The notes below the pieces were generated by a model. It was given only the letters and a program-made list of their open reading frames with translations, ran no database searches and had not been told where the DNA came from. The translations under genes were made by a program, and so were the position numbers. Shown here piece by piece: positions 32,154 through 43,172 of a stretch of DNA of 64,000 nt (positions within the stretch are counted from its first letter, which is position 1; each line of letters begins with the position of its first letter). Source of the DNA: Malus domestica (taxonomy: Eukaryota > Streptophyta > Magnoliopsida > Rosales > Rosaceae); the NCBI RefSeq assembly GCF_042453785.1, contig NC_091664.1, positions 11,505,001 through 11,569,000 of the forward strand. Reading direction: 5' to 3'.

Positions 32154-35100
32154 ATGGACAAACGGTGGATACATAATCATAATAGATGTGATGTTGAGTA
32201 CTTGGATGGAATAGATAAGTTCACTGAATTTGCAACTAGACACAACCCAGATTCAACTCATATCCGATGTCCATGTAGAAGGTGTAACAACTCAATGTGG
32301 GAGACATTCGAAAATGTTCGATTTCATTTAGTAAGAAATGGGATGATGGAGACCTATACTACTTGGTATCATCATGGAGAACGATTAGATCAAGCTTCGT
32401 CTTCATACGTGACACAAGTGGACACTGTTGAATCTAATGTGGATCCTAGTGAACAAGTTATGAATATTGTAAATGACGTTTATCCATACGCCTCGAGCAA
32501 CACCAATCAGGAAGGGGGAGATGATGTTCATCCAACCATGGACAGTGAGGAATTTAAAAACTATGAAAAACTATTGAAAAATGCCAAGCAAGAATTATAT
32601 CCGGGTTGCGAGAACTTTTCGGTGCTCTCAGCAATTGTAGAGTTGATGCATGGAAAAATCAAGTTTCGTTTGTCAAACAAGTGTTTTGATTACTTTTTGG
32701 GAGTTATCAAGAGGATGCTTCCAAAGGAGAATTGTTTACCTGAAGATCATAAAAGTGCCCAAAAAGTGTTGAAGGGTCTTGGATTGGGGTATGAAAAAAT
32801 TCACGCATGTGTAAATAATTGTATATTGTTTTATAAGGAGAACAAACAGTTGGATACATGCCCTATCTGCAATGAGCCAAGGTTTAAAATGACATCACAA
32901 AATAGAAAGACCAAGATTCCACAAAAAGTAATGCGTTATCTTCCATTGAAGCCTAGGTTGCAACGATTGTACATGTCGATGCATACGGCAACCGACATGA
33001 GATGGCATAAAGAAGGACGGGTAAATGACGATGTTATGAGGCATCCTGCAGATGGAGAGGCATGGAAAGAATTCGATCGGATGTACCCTAATTTTGCAGC
33101 TGACCCGCGAAACGTCAGATTGGGACTTGCCACTGATGGATTTAATCCGTTTGGGGTTTTAAACCTAAACCACAGCACTTGGCCAGTCGTCGTTTTTCCT
33201 TATAATCTGCCGCCTTGGAAGTGCATGAAAAAAGAATACATGATGTTGACTTTATTAATGAGCGAAGATCTAGGAAAGTCCATTAATGTTTATTTGCGGC
33301 CGTTGGTTGATGAGCTAAAAGATTTATGGGAAAACGGTGTTCGTACATACGATAAGTATACTGGGCAGATGTTCACCATGCGAGCGGCAGTGATGTGGAC
33401 AGTAAACGATTTTCCCGCCTATGCAATGGTTTCTGGGTGGATGACTAAGGGTTATTTGGCATGTCCAATATGCAAGGAGAACGTAACATCGTCTTGGCAT
33501 GCGAGAAAAGTTTGTTATCTTGGTCATCGTAGATGGCTCCCTTGGGACAACGAGTGGCGTCATAACGATAAAGCCTTCCATGGCACAAAAGAGACTCGGC
33601 TAAGACCAAGAGAATGGTCCGGAGATGAGATTTTGGATCAGTTAAATAGTTTGGAATTTGGTCATTTCGGCAAAGGGGTCAGTCAGCCCAGACCAACTAC
33701 ACATCTAAACTGGACGCACAAGAGTATGTTATTTGAGCTCCCGTACTGGTCAAAGTTAAAATTGAGACACAACCTAGATGTTATGCATATTGAGAAAAAT
33801 GTGTTTGATACTTTGGTCGGGACAATTCTAGACATTGAAGGAAAAACGAAGGACACGATTGAAGCTCGCCTCGATTTGGAACGAATGGGCATTAGGTCAT
33901 CCATGTGGATGCAGAGTGTCGGTGGTACAATGAAGAAAGGCCATCCTTTTTTTACAGTTAAGCCAAATGGGAAGAAAGAGTTTTTCAACTTTATTTCTTC
34001 TGTAAAGTTTCCAGATGGGTATGCTTCCAATATCTCGCGTTGTGTGAATGTGAAGGGGTGTAAATTTTCAAACATAAAGAGTCATGATTGTCATGTGATA
34101 CTCCAACGCCTTCTTCCGGTTGGTATTCGACACTTATTGCCTCTTGATGTGGTGAAACCAATCGTGTTGTTGTCGAGATTTTTTTCGCAGTTGACTGCAA
34201 GGTGTTTGCGAAAGTCAGATGTTAAACAATTGCAGGAAGACATTGTGAACGTCTTATGCAAATTTGAACAGATATTTCCCCCAGCTTTCTTTACAAGTAT
34301 GATTCACGTGATGATTCACTTGCCAGATGAGGCATTGCTTGCCGGACCAGTGAACTGTCGATGGATGTATCCAATAGAAAGGTAATTAAGCGCGTGTGTG
34401 TGTGTGTATATATATATATAACAAATTCATGATCAACGAACGCTTTGAATAATTTGTAGCATACCTTTTATTTGTGCAGATATATTGGTGAATTGAAAAA
34501 GTGTGTCCGAAACAAGGCAAAGCCCGAAGGATCACTGGTGGAGGCATGGGTCGCATATGAGTCACTTACTTTTTGTGCAATGTATCTTCAAGATGTTGAG
34601 ACAACTTTCAATCGTCCTCAACGCAATAATGACGGTGGTGTCAGAAAAGAGAAACTGTCTGTTTTTGCCCAAATTTCGCGACCATTCGGCGATCCTGTAA
34701 AAGGCGAATCGTTTACCAAAAATGACATGGAGGTAGCGCATTGGTTCATACTCAACAATTGTCACGAGGCTTTGCCATACCTTGAAGAGCATGAACGGTT
34801 GATGAAGCGGGAACATCCTTCACATTTATATGCGAAGAAGCATCGTGATTTGTTTCCTTCGTGGTTTCACGCACATGTAAGTTTTATGTGGTTTGAATTA
34901 AGCATATTTTCCAACTTGTTCATGCCTGTCTTTAAATTTGGTTACATTAACAAGTTAACTTTTTGTATATGTTATATTAGATGAACAAATTGAAGGAATT
35001 GAATTCACCCTCTTACGATGAAGAATTATATAACTTGGCGAGAGGACCACTTCATGTTGAATTGTTCTCGGGTTGTCATGTAAATGGGATCAAGTTCTTA

Positions 35101-35736
35101 GGGGCAACACGTGATGACAAGTTGTCTACTCAAAATAGTGGTGTCCATGTCCCAGGTGCTGGCGACAGTGAAGACATTGATTTCTATGGCAAACTAACTT
35201 GTGTAGTACAATTGCTTTACAAAGACAGGTGTCAAGTGATACTGTTTAAGTGTCTTTGGTTTGATACAAACCCACATAACCGAACGAGTGTTAAGCAAGA
35301 TCATGGTTTACTATCAGTAAACACTACGAGACATTGGTACGATGAAGACCCATACATTTTGGCAACTATGGCGAAACAAATATTCTATCTAGACGACCCT
35401 AAAGCCGGCAATGGTTGGAAAGTTGTTCAGAAGATTGATCGAAGAGGGCTATATGATATTCCGGAACTAGATCATGATGAGAACGACGACAATGTCGCTG
35501 ACCAACAGTTATCATCTTCGATAGAAATTGGTGAAGAAACACTTCGGGATACTAATATTGTCCAAGAACCGTTTGACGTACCTGGAGTTCCCGAATTCGA
35601 AATATCAATTGACCTTGGTGATCTACCTCAATACAATGCAGCGGAAAAGGCAAACGAAGATGAGGACGAATGGGAATCCGGAAATGGTAGTAGTGATGAT
35701 AGTGAGAGTTATTATTGTAGTTCGGATGAGGATTAA
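32154..35736 (+). CDS. CACTA transposase, tnp2 (TNPD-like) family, three exons
   Basis: Proposed exons: 32154-34381, 34480-34876 and 34981-35736, with GT-AG junctions that keep frame, giving 1126 residues. The N-terminus MDKRWIHNHNRCDVEYLDGI is the transposase-associated domain with CPCRRCNN (about residues 1-75). The tnp2 domain follows, with CPICNEPR (about 240), LGLATDGFNPFG (about 325), FPAYAMVSGW and CPICKEN (about 420-445), and HNLDVMHIEKNVFDTL (about 540). A DUF4218-type region (LPDEALLAGPVNCRWMYPIE) leads into exon 2. Exon 3 carries the DUF4216-type region (FSGCHVNGIKFLGATRDDK, STQNSGVHVPG, YGKLTCVVQLLY). The C-terminus is very acidic. No stop or frameshift was seen. It should catalyse cutting at the CACTA termini. 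Confidence 0.92.
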
Positions 35737-35973
35737 TATAAACTTGTGAAGGAAAAAGCAGGAGGCTGAGGGTTTAACACCGCTTCTCATCTACCACACT
35801 AATATTCCCAACAAATTATCTCATCGTCTCCATTCTATAAAGATAAAGATATCATGTAAGTTGTATGTTTTATGTTATCTTTATATTTGTTTTACTCTTA
35901 GTTGCATTTGATAATTGCGTTATTATGACAATTTTTCAATTGCATGATTGATTTTTTTTTCTTTCCTACATCA

Positions 35974-36169
35974 GGTTGTCATTGTTGCATTTTTGACATG
36001 GCTTGGATGGTTCATCCCTGGAGAATTTGGTCTTTTTTCCGGAAAACTAGATACCAAAAGGCATGGATAAATTTGAGCTGGCATTACAATTCGGTATCTC
36101 AGTATTAGTGGTTGCTTGCCCTTTTGCCATGGGACTAGCAATCCCTACGGCAGTAATGGTTGAAACAAA
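35974..36169 (+). pseudogene. captured fragment of a P1B heavy-metal (copper) ATPase, transmembrane exon
   Basis: After an AG acceptor, the sequence reads FLTWLGWFIPGEFGLF, then after a frameshift MDKFELALQFGISVLVVACP and FAMGLAIPTAVMVET. This is the segment around the metal-binding CPC motif of plant RAN1/HMA-type copper ATPases, which normally reads ACPCALGLATPTAVMV. Here CPC has become CPF and other core residues have changed. It sits inside the CACTA element downstream of the tnp2 gene and is in the same orientation. Family assignment is from memory of HMA5/HMA7-like proteins. Confidence 0.85.
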
Positions 36170-36820
36170 TTGCTTTTCAATTTAGAATCTGGGTTTTCAA
36201 CTTTTCATGCATTTTATTTTCATGTTTTTTTGCTGGTGTACCTTCATTATACTTGTTCCTACTTACTTTTCCTTCCGATGACGTCGAAAACCTGTTTGTT
36301 TTGGTATTAGGAAAAGACAATTACTGATTAGATACTATCCATATGTCTGAGGGTGCAAGTGTATTGGGATTGAACATGCAACAATCATTTCATAGTTGGA
36401 ATCTGTCTCATATGACTCTTTGGTTCTGACGATTGGTGGCCTTGTCCATGTCAAGCCATACTCGCCAAGTTTTAGATCCCAGTTTCTTGTAGATAACAGC
36501 TCTCATTGAGGGAGAGTTCTCCCCAACTCCTTTTCTGATAACAATGTAAGAATTCATGTGATTTCATCATTCTTGAATTCATATATGTGAGTTCATCAAA
36601 CTGCCGATTGCAGCTGAACTTGGTAAATGAGCTGTATATATGGTTAGACTTCTTAAGGTTTTATATTCGAATGAAGTAAAACATACTGGAGGGAAAAATG
36701 TGATTAAGCCATGTTTGAATTAATGAAGAACAGTTGGCTTAATAATAACTGAAGATAACTGCATTATTAATGGGATAAGGCAGTTATCAGATATAGAATG
36801 GGATTGGTCCCTCTTCTCGG

Positions 36821-36940
36821 TATAAATATGGATGATTCACAGTTAAGCAAGGTTGCCCCATTTGAAACCTAATACATCCATTGTAGTCGTACAAGAGAAG
36901 GGAAGATACATCCTAAAACAGATCATGGCTTCAAGTTCAG
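36821..36940 (+). other. possible captured promoter and first exon
   Basis: TATAAATATGG at 36821 is followed about 95 bp later by ATGGCTTCAAGTTCAG and then GTTTGC, which looks like a short first exon (MASSS) ending at a splice donor. It could equally be an LTR fragment. No downstream exon can be linked. Confidence 0.3.
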
Positions 36941-36996
36941 GTTTGCATGCTTATTCATGTATATCAGTCCATGCATTGATTTTGGTATAATTGGGT

Positions 36997-37126
36997 TCTG
37001 CCGCTCAAGCGGTGGTCTCTGCCGCTCAAGCTGTAGTTCTGCCGCTCAAGCGGTGGTCTCTGCCGCTCAAGCTGTAGTATGACTGAGTTCTGCCGCTCAA
37101 GCGATAGTCTCTGCCGCTCAAGCGGT
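36997..37126 (+). repeat. TCTGCCGCTCAAGC minisatellite, six copies
   Basis: CCGCTCAAGC starts at 37001, 37022, 37042, 37063, 37093 and 37114, mostly 20-21 bp apart. Alternate copies complete a small palindrome CCGCT-CA-AGCGG. The block sits in the gene-capture region, between the two ATPase pieces. Confidence 0.9.
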
Positions 37127-37403
37127 TATCTATTGCAGTAAATCTTAGTGTTTATCAAATATGCCATTTGTGTTGATTTACATGTAGTTTAGTAACTTGA
37201 TTGATTGGATCCTGAATTATATTAATTTTAATAAACAAGGCTAATAATTGTTTCGTTCTTTTTGTTTTTTTTTTTCCTTTCTAAAATTAAAAGTTGAACA
37301 AAAGGGCATGAAGGTACCTAAGTCATGAAGGTTGATAAATTTTTTAGCATTTCACACTTTATTGATGTCTGGACGTTTACTGACATGTGTTTGATCCCTG
37401 CAG

Positions 37404-37522
37404 GTGAACACGGTTGTCTTTGATATAACAGGAACTCTGACAGTTGGGAAACGGTAGTTAATGCAGTGCTCGTTTCCAATTACTCAATTGAGGAGTTCTG
37501 TGCTGTATCTATTGCCACAGAG
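37404..37522 (+). pseudogene. captured fragment of the same P1B ATPase, phosphorylation-site exon
   Basis: After CAG, the frame reads VNTVVFDITGTLTVGK, then with a frameshift VVNAVLVSNYSIEEFCAVSI, and ends before a GT donor. In P-type ATPases this is the DKTGT phosphorylation motif; here the lysine is isoleucine (DITGT), which would be inactivating. Order and orientation agree with the exon at 35974, so both came from one genomic fragment with its introns. Confidence 0.87.
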
Positions 37523-37689
37523 GTTGGTGCTTATATTTCAAATTTGTACATTAAAAGCTTCATTTGCTTAGTTGCATTAAAAATGTTAGTGTTTGTAGAG
37601 TAGTTAGGATGAAAACCTCTCGGAGGCTCTGACCTTTTTCAATTACACTCTCACGATGCAGTTTCCAGCTCATAGCAAGGGAAGGACGC

Positions 37690-38140
37690 CATGGGAGCCT
37701 CTTTACAGGCCTGCGGGCGCCAGAAGTACGTCGAAACCGGACGCAAAGTCCACAACTTGGTCTCTGCGTTGACCGTTTTCAACTGTGATTTTGTTCTCAA
37801 CACACGCATCATTACCATGTGCAATGTGCGGTTGTCCTTTGGATTCCCGCTCAGTTTTCGACGGGCTGAAGAGGAAGAACTTGTTCCAGTGGAATGCGCT
37901 TGTTAGTGGGTATGCAAGAAACGAGCTTTTTGTTGATGCCATTGATGTGTTTGTGGATTTGATCAATAGATGGGACTGATTTCGGATGTGTTTGTAGGCA
38001 ATGCGTTGATTGCAATGTATGGGAAATGCGGGTCGGTTGAGGATGCAGCTAAAGTGTTCGAGATAATGCCTGAGAAGAATTGTGATTTGTTTGAATTGTA
38101 AGAGGCTGCTAAAGACGTTTGGATCAACTGAACATGTGAT
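37690..38140 (+). pseudogene. captured fragment of a pentatricopeptide repeat (PPR) protein gene
   Basis: Frames at 37691 and 37785 give MGASLQACGRQKYVETGRKV, LVSALTVFNCDFVLNTRII, then after a frameshift GCPLDSRSVFDGLKRKNLFQ and WNALVSGYARNELFVDAIDV. After a deletion come [20 protein letters not shown] and [17 protein letters not shown]. These are PLS-type PPR repeats of a plant organellar RNA-binding protein, resembling the DYW-class gene At1g18485 by recall. Frameshifts and an internal deletion show it is not functional. Confidence 0.85.
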
Positions 38141-38639
38141 GGAGGCTAAGGATTTTGAGGTGCACACAGGAGCTGGCGTTAGTGGAAGAGTTGGTGGCAA
38201 AATGGTTTTGGTTGGGACTTAATATGTGTTTACAAATTAATATTTCTTGTAGTTTAAGCAAATACCAAGCCAAAGTTCCTCTAAAATAACGGTATCTTTT
38301 ATTTATTAGGCCAAGCATAAAATGAGATACATATATAGTATTATGGGAATATATGAACTATGGAAGATATGCCTGACAATTCCTGACACGACCCAATAAC
38401 ACGACACGACACGACACGGAAAAAAGAAAATGAAACAAAAAAGAGAGGGAAAATGAAAATTAATAAAAGTTGTGAGAAATTTTTTTTTTTTAAGTTATTA
38501 ACTTTTTATCACATATATGACATATCCCACTATTTTTATAATGACACGTAATATACTACTTCGTGTACCAGTCAATTATACGTACAAAATAAAGAGATTT
38601 AAATCTACTTAATAAATATATATATATATATACACACCA

Positions 38640-40640
38640 TTGAACTTGATGGGATACGAATTATACGAAACTAATTTCAACGATCCAACCGTCAAACTTG
38701 TTTGTATATACTTCGAGATCGTATCAGCAAAAAATTGCAAAAACCAAACATTCAGAGATTAAGTAACCGAACAAAACTTTTCAATGGTTAAAAAACGAAA
38801 AATCACGATTTAACGGTTATTTTAACTCCGATTTTGATTATTTTTTATAGCTACACTCCTTAATCCTATATGAATACAATGAATGAATTCGATCTTCAAT
38901 TTAAAATATTTACACTAGTGGATACCAAAAAAATCTTATGTTATACTTAATGAAAGTATGAATAAACTCTTAAGTATTAGTGAATTTATTGTTTTGATGG
39001 GATACTCATTCTACGAAAGTAGTTTCAAGGATCCAACCGTCAAACATGTTTGTATATACTTCGAGATCGCATACGCCAAAAATTGCAAAAAACAAACATT
39101 CAGAGATCAAGTAACCAGACAAAACTTTTCGACGGTTATAAAAAGAAAAATCATGATTAACGGTCATTTTAACTCCGATTTTGATGATTTTTTGCAGCTA
39201 CACTCCTTGACCCTATATGAATACAATGATTGAATTCGATCTTCAATTTAAAATATTTACACTAATGGATACCAAAAAAATCTTATGTTATACTTAATGA
39301 AAGTATAAATAAATTCTTAAGTATTAGTGAATCTATTGTTTTGATGGGATACTCATTCTACGAAACTAGTTTCAATGATCCAACCGTCAAACATGTTTGT
39401 ATATACTTCGAGATCTCATACGCCAAAAATTGCAAAAAACAAACATTCAAAGATCAAGTAACCGGACAAAACTTTTCGACGGTTATAAAAAGATAAATCA
39501 TGATTTAACGGTCATTTTTACTCCGATTTTGATGATTTTTTGCAGCTACACTCCTTGACCCTATATGAATACAATGATTGAATTTGATCTTCAATTTAAA
39601 ATATTTACACTAGTGGATACCAAAAAAATCTTATGTTATACTTAATGAAAGTATGAATAAATTCTTAAGTATTAGTGAATCTATTGTTTTGATGGGATAC
39701 TCATTCTACAAAACTAGTTTTAATGATCCAACCGTCAAACATGTTTGTATATACTTCGAGATCGCATACGCCAAAAATTGCAAAAAACAAACATTCAGAG
39801 ATTAAGTAACCGGACAAAACTTTTCGACGGTTATAACAAGATAAATCATGATTTAACGGTCATTTTTACTCCGATTTTGATGATTTTTTGCAGCTACACT
39901 CCTTGACCCTATATGAATACAATGATTGAATTCGATCTTCAATTTAAAATATTTACACTAGTGGATACCAAAAAAATCTTATGTTATACTTAATCAAAGT
40001 ATGAATAAATTCTTAAGTATTAGTGAATCTATTGTTTTGATGAGATACTCATTCTACGAAACTAGTTTCAATGATCCAACCGTCAAACATGTTTGTATAT
40101 ACTTCGAGATCGCATACGCCAAAAATTGCAAAAAACAAACATTCAGAGATTAAGTAACCGGACAAAACTTTTCGACGGTTATAAAAAGATAAATCATGAT
40201 TTAACGGTCATTTTAACTCTGATTTTGATGATTTTTTGTACCTACACTCCTTGACCCTATATGAATACAATGATTGAATTCGATCTTCAATTTAAAATAT
40301 TTACACTAGTGGATACCACAAAATCTTATGTTATACTTAATCAAAGTATGAATAAACTTTGAAGTGTTACTGAATCTATTGTTTTGATGAGATACACGCA
40401 TTCTACGAAACTAGTTTCAACAATCCAACCGTTAAACATGTTTGTATATACTTCGAGATAACATACGCCAAAAATTGCAAAAAACAAACATTCAGAGATC
40501 AAGTAACCGGACAAAACTTTTCGACGGTTATAAAATGAAAAAGCACGATTTAACGGTTATTTTAACTCCGATTTTGATGATTTTTTACAGGTACACTCCT
40601 TGATCCTATATGAATACAAATAATGAATTTGATCTTTAAT
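38640..40640 (+). repeat. 348-bp tandem array, about 5.7 copies
   Basis: Landmark GATG(G/A)GATAC occurs at 38648, 38996, 39343, 39691, 40039 and 40386, spaced 348, 347, 348, 348 and 347 bp. Each unit has ATCCAACCGTCAAACATG, ACTTCGAGATCGCATACG, TTAACGGTCATTTTAACTCC and GGATACCAAAAAAATCTTAT. The central copies are nearly identical; the first and last are more diverged, the usual pattern of unequal exchange. It lies inside the CACTA element. Confidence 0.95.
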
Positions 40641-40975
40641 TTAACAATTTAATACCCCTAAAAACTATAATAATTATATAATATAATTACATATATATAT
40701 TAACTAATTAGATATATATTTACTAGTGGATTTCGTACAACGCGTTTTTGATCAAGTTCAATGATATATATATTTACTAAATAGATTTTAATTTATTTAT
40801 ATAATACTTATAACACTTAAGAAATTGAATGATATATATATGTAAAAATAAAAATTTGTTGGTTTTTATTAGAAAAATATATTATTTTGGGGTTTATGTA
40901 AAAAAAAATTGAATTTGAAAGCAGTAAAGTCATATTTTCAGTAATTTTTATAATAATTGAAAAAAAAAAAAAACT

Positions 40976-41055
40976 TTGCGCGACGCCTTAACATGGTCGT
41001 CGCGCAAAAGCACTTTGCGCGACATCAAATTGTATACCAACGTCGCGCAAGATAT
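40976..41055. repeat. internal copy of the CACTA subterminal motif cluster
   Basis: Four GCGCGAC(G/A)/CGTCGCGC motifs follow an A run. They are the same words as the two termini but lie about 5.2 kb inside the right end, just upstream of the CT-rich leader of the Transposase_24 gene. Confidence 0.85.
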
Positions 41056-41099
41056 GATAAATTTCGCGCTCCAATGCAGTGAAAAAAAGGCGCTTTGTT

Positions 41100-43172
41100 T
41101 CAATTTTTCCTAAGTTTCGACTCTTTCCCGTATAATTAATAGACCTCTCTTCCCTCTTGCACTCTTTCGGCCTTTCCCTCTTTCCCATATAACCTCTTGC
41201 TCATCTATCCTCTCTTTCCCTCTTTCCCGTATGGTTCCCTTGCTCACCTCTCTTTCCCTCTTTCCCACCCTCTTCCTCACCTTTCTTTCCCTCTTTCCTG
41301 TATAACCCTCTTGCTCATCTCTCCTCTTTTTCCCGTACATATCTCTCTCCCTCTCATTCACAAGCTTTCCTCTTCACAATCACGAATCCAACCATCACCA
41401 CCACTACTCTGTCAGTTGTCTCTCTCCCTCTCGTTCTAAACGACGGGCAGTGACGCGAATCTGGAAACTGACGCGAATCAAGTCCCAAATTCAAGGTGAG
41501 GGTTTCTGATTTTTTATGGGTTTTTGTTATTTAGGGTTTAGGTTCAAATTGCATGTTGGGTTTTGTCAAATTGATTTTTTTTGTGATGTGATTCAAGTTG
41601 ATTGTGTGAAGTTTTTGCAATTTTGTTGATTTGTATGTGTATTTTGTGTATGAACATGAAGGTGTTTTCGGTGAAGCTTTTGCAATTTTGTCGATTTAGG
41701 ATGCGAAGGTGGACTCACATAACATAATATCAAATCAAATGTATTCAATAATCCAAAAAATTGGGACATAAAATATTGATTAACCTTGACAAATGCTTGT
41801 AAACTATAAATTCTTGAAGCTGTTGTTATCTAAGAGTCCTCCATGCACTTTATGTAAAGTAATGTGCTAAGACGCTACAAATGGAAGCAGTTGCTGAGCT
41901 CATTAGACTCAAGTCTCTCTGCCCCATTCTTCAAAGTCATCAACATTTGTTAAACTGTCTTTGTTTTTGTTTTTGTTTTTGTTTTTTGTTTTTTGTTTTT
42001 TTTTTTATGTTTGGCAGTTTTTATGAGTTATTACCAAAATTGATTTGAGTATGTAGAGCATAATTTGAGCATTTTTGAAATGAATCTGACCTTCACCGAA
42101 AGTCAAAGCCTTTGTGTAATTTCCCCTGTTTGTTTATAGAGGATATTAGGTGAAGCACATGCCTTTACTAGATATATTTAGGACCTTGGATGTACAAGTT
42201 AAGAGGGGAGAGAAGACTTGTAATTTACTCTTTGATGTACAAGTTAGGACCTTGGAATATACCATACATAGGAAGTTAGAACTCATGGGTGATTTACTCT
42301 TCTAGTCTCAGTTCTCTTTCTCTTCTCTGCTTTTCCTTTTCCCTTTAATTTTCTCATTTCTCTGTTTTGCTTCTCTGCAATAATTAAATACATATTCCAA
42401 GCATATATATGTGTGTGTATATATATGTATCTATATGCAAATATTGGAAGATTAGTTGGTTGGATGATGGATTGCAAAATGTTTGCCACTGCATTTTGGA
42501 ATTTCCATTTCTTATTCTGTTTTAATTTTTATAATAGTTTTATTAGTTTAACCATATTAGTAATTTAAGTTTTTCTTTTTAAATGGATTAATGGGTTTCC
42601 TACTTTGCTTGATATCACAGTTCTTAACTACATAACTAGATTACCGAAAATAAGACTTGAATTTGAGTCTTCATCCCTTGTATCGAAAAATGACTTAAAT
42701 TTCATCTTTTTCTGTTGTTTAATGTCATAACTTATGTGATTTAGCTTTTCGTTCTGATTCTTCATATTGGGGAAGATATTGTTTCTTCTTTTTCATCATC
42801 CTCTTTTTGTATCACCTTATTCCTTGAAATAAAATGAAGTATCAACTCTAGGACAAGTAAAAGTTGGTGCATGGTAGTGATATCTCTGGACAGTAGCTGA
42901 CAATAAGTGAATCACCAGATAGTGGCAAATTGCAAATGAATAATATCAGCCATACACCAGTGACATTTATTTTGTGTATCTAATTGTTGATCCACACACA
43001 TCTACACAAGGTTGTTCATAAGGTTGTTGCATATAATTTGTTACTTGCTCAATTTAAATATACATTGTCCGTACTTTTTTTGAAATTAAGAATGTTGGTA
43101 ACCTACTTATTACTTTGGTTGCTAATTGATTAGTTTCTAATGTTATAATTTTATGGTTTAAAAAGTGTATAG
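41100..43172 (+). promoter_or_regulatory. probable promoter, 5' leader and leader intron of the Transposase_24 gene
   Basis: 41140-41430 is strongly pyrimidine-rich with repeated CCCTCTTTCCCGTAT. A likely splice donor (AAG|GTGAGG) lies at about 41493, and an acceptor (TATAG) directly precedes the start codon at 43173. The 1.7 kb between them is A/T-rich with no gene. The extent of the leader is inferred. Confidence 0.5.

Noticed and set aside
35974..37522. Functional copper ATPase gene
   Set aside because: Only two exons are present, both frameshifted, and the CPC and DKTGT motifs are lost.
38640..40640. 348-bp array considered as centromeric satellite
   Set aside because: It is short, single-locus here and enclosed in a CACTA element, so there is no support for a centromere.
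29606..40975. Two separate adjacent CACTA elements instead of one
   Set aside because: No CACTA terminus or target duplication is visible near 40970, whereas the outer ends share CAC; kept only as an alternative origin for the right part.
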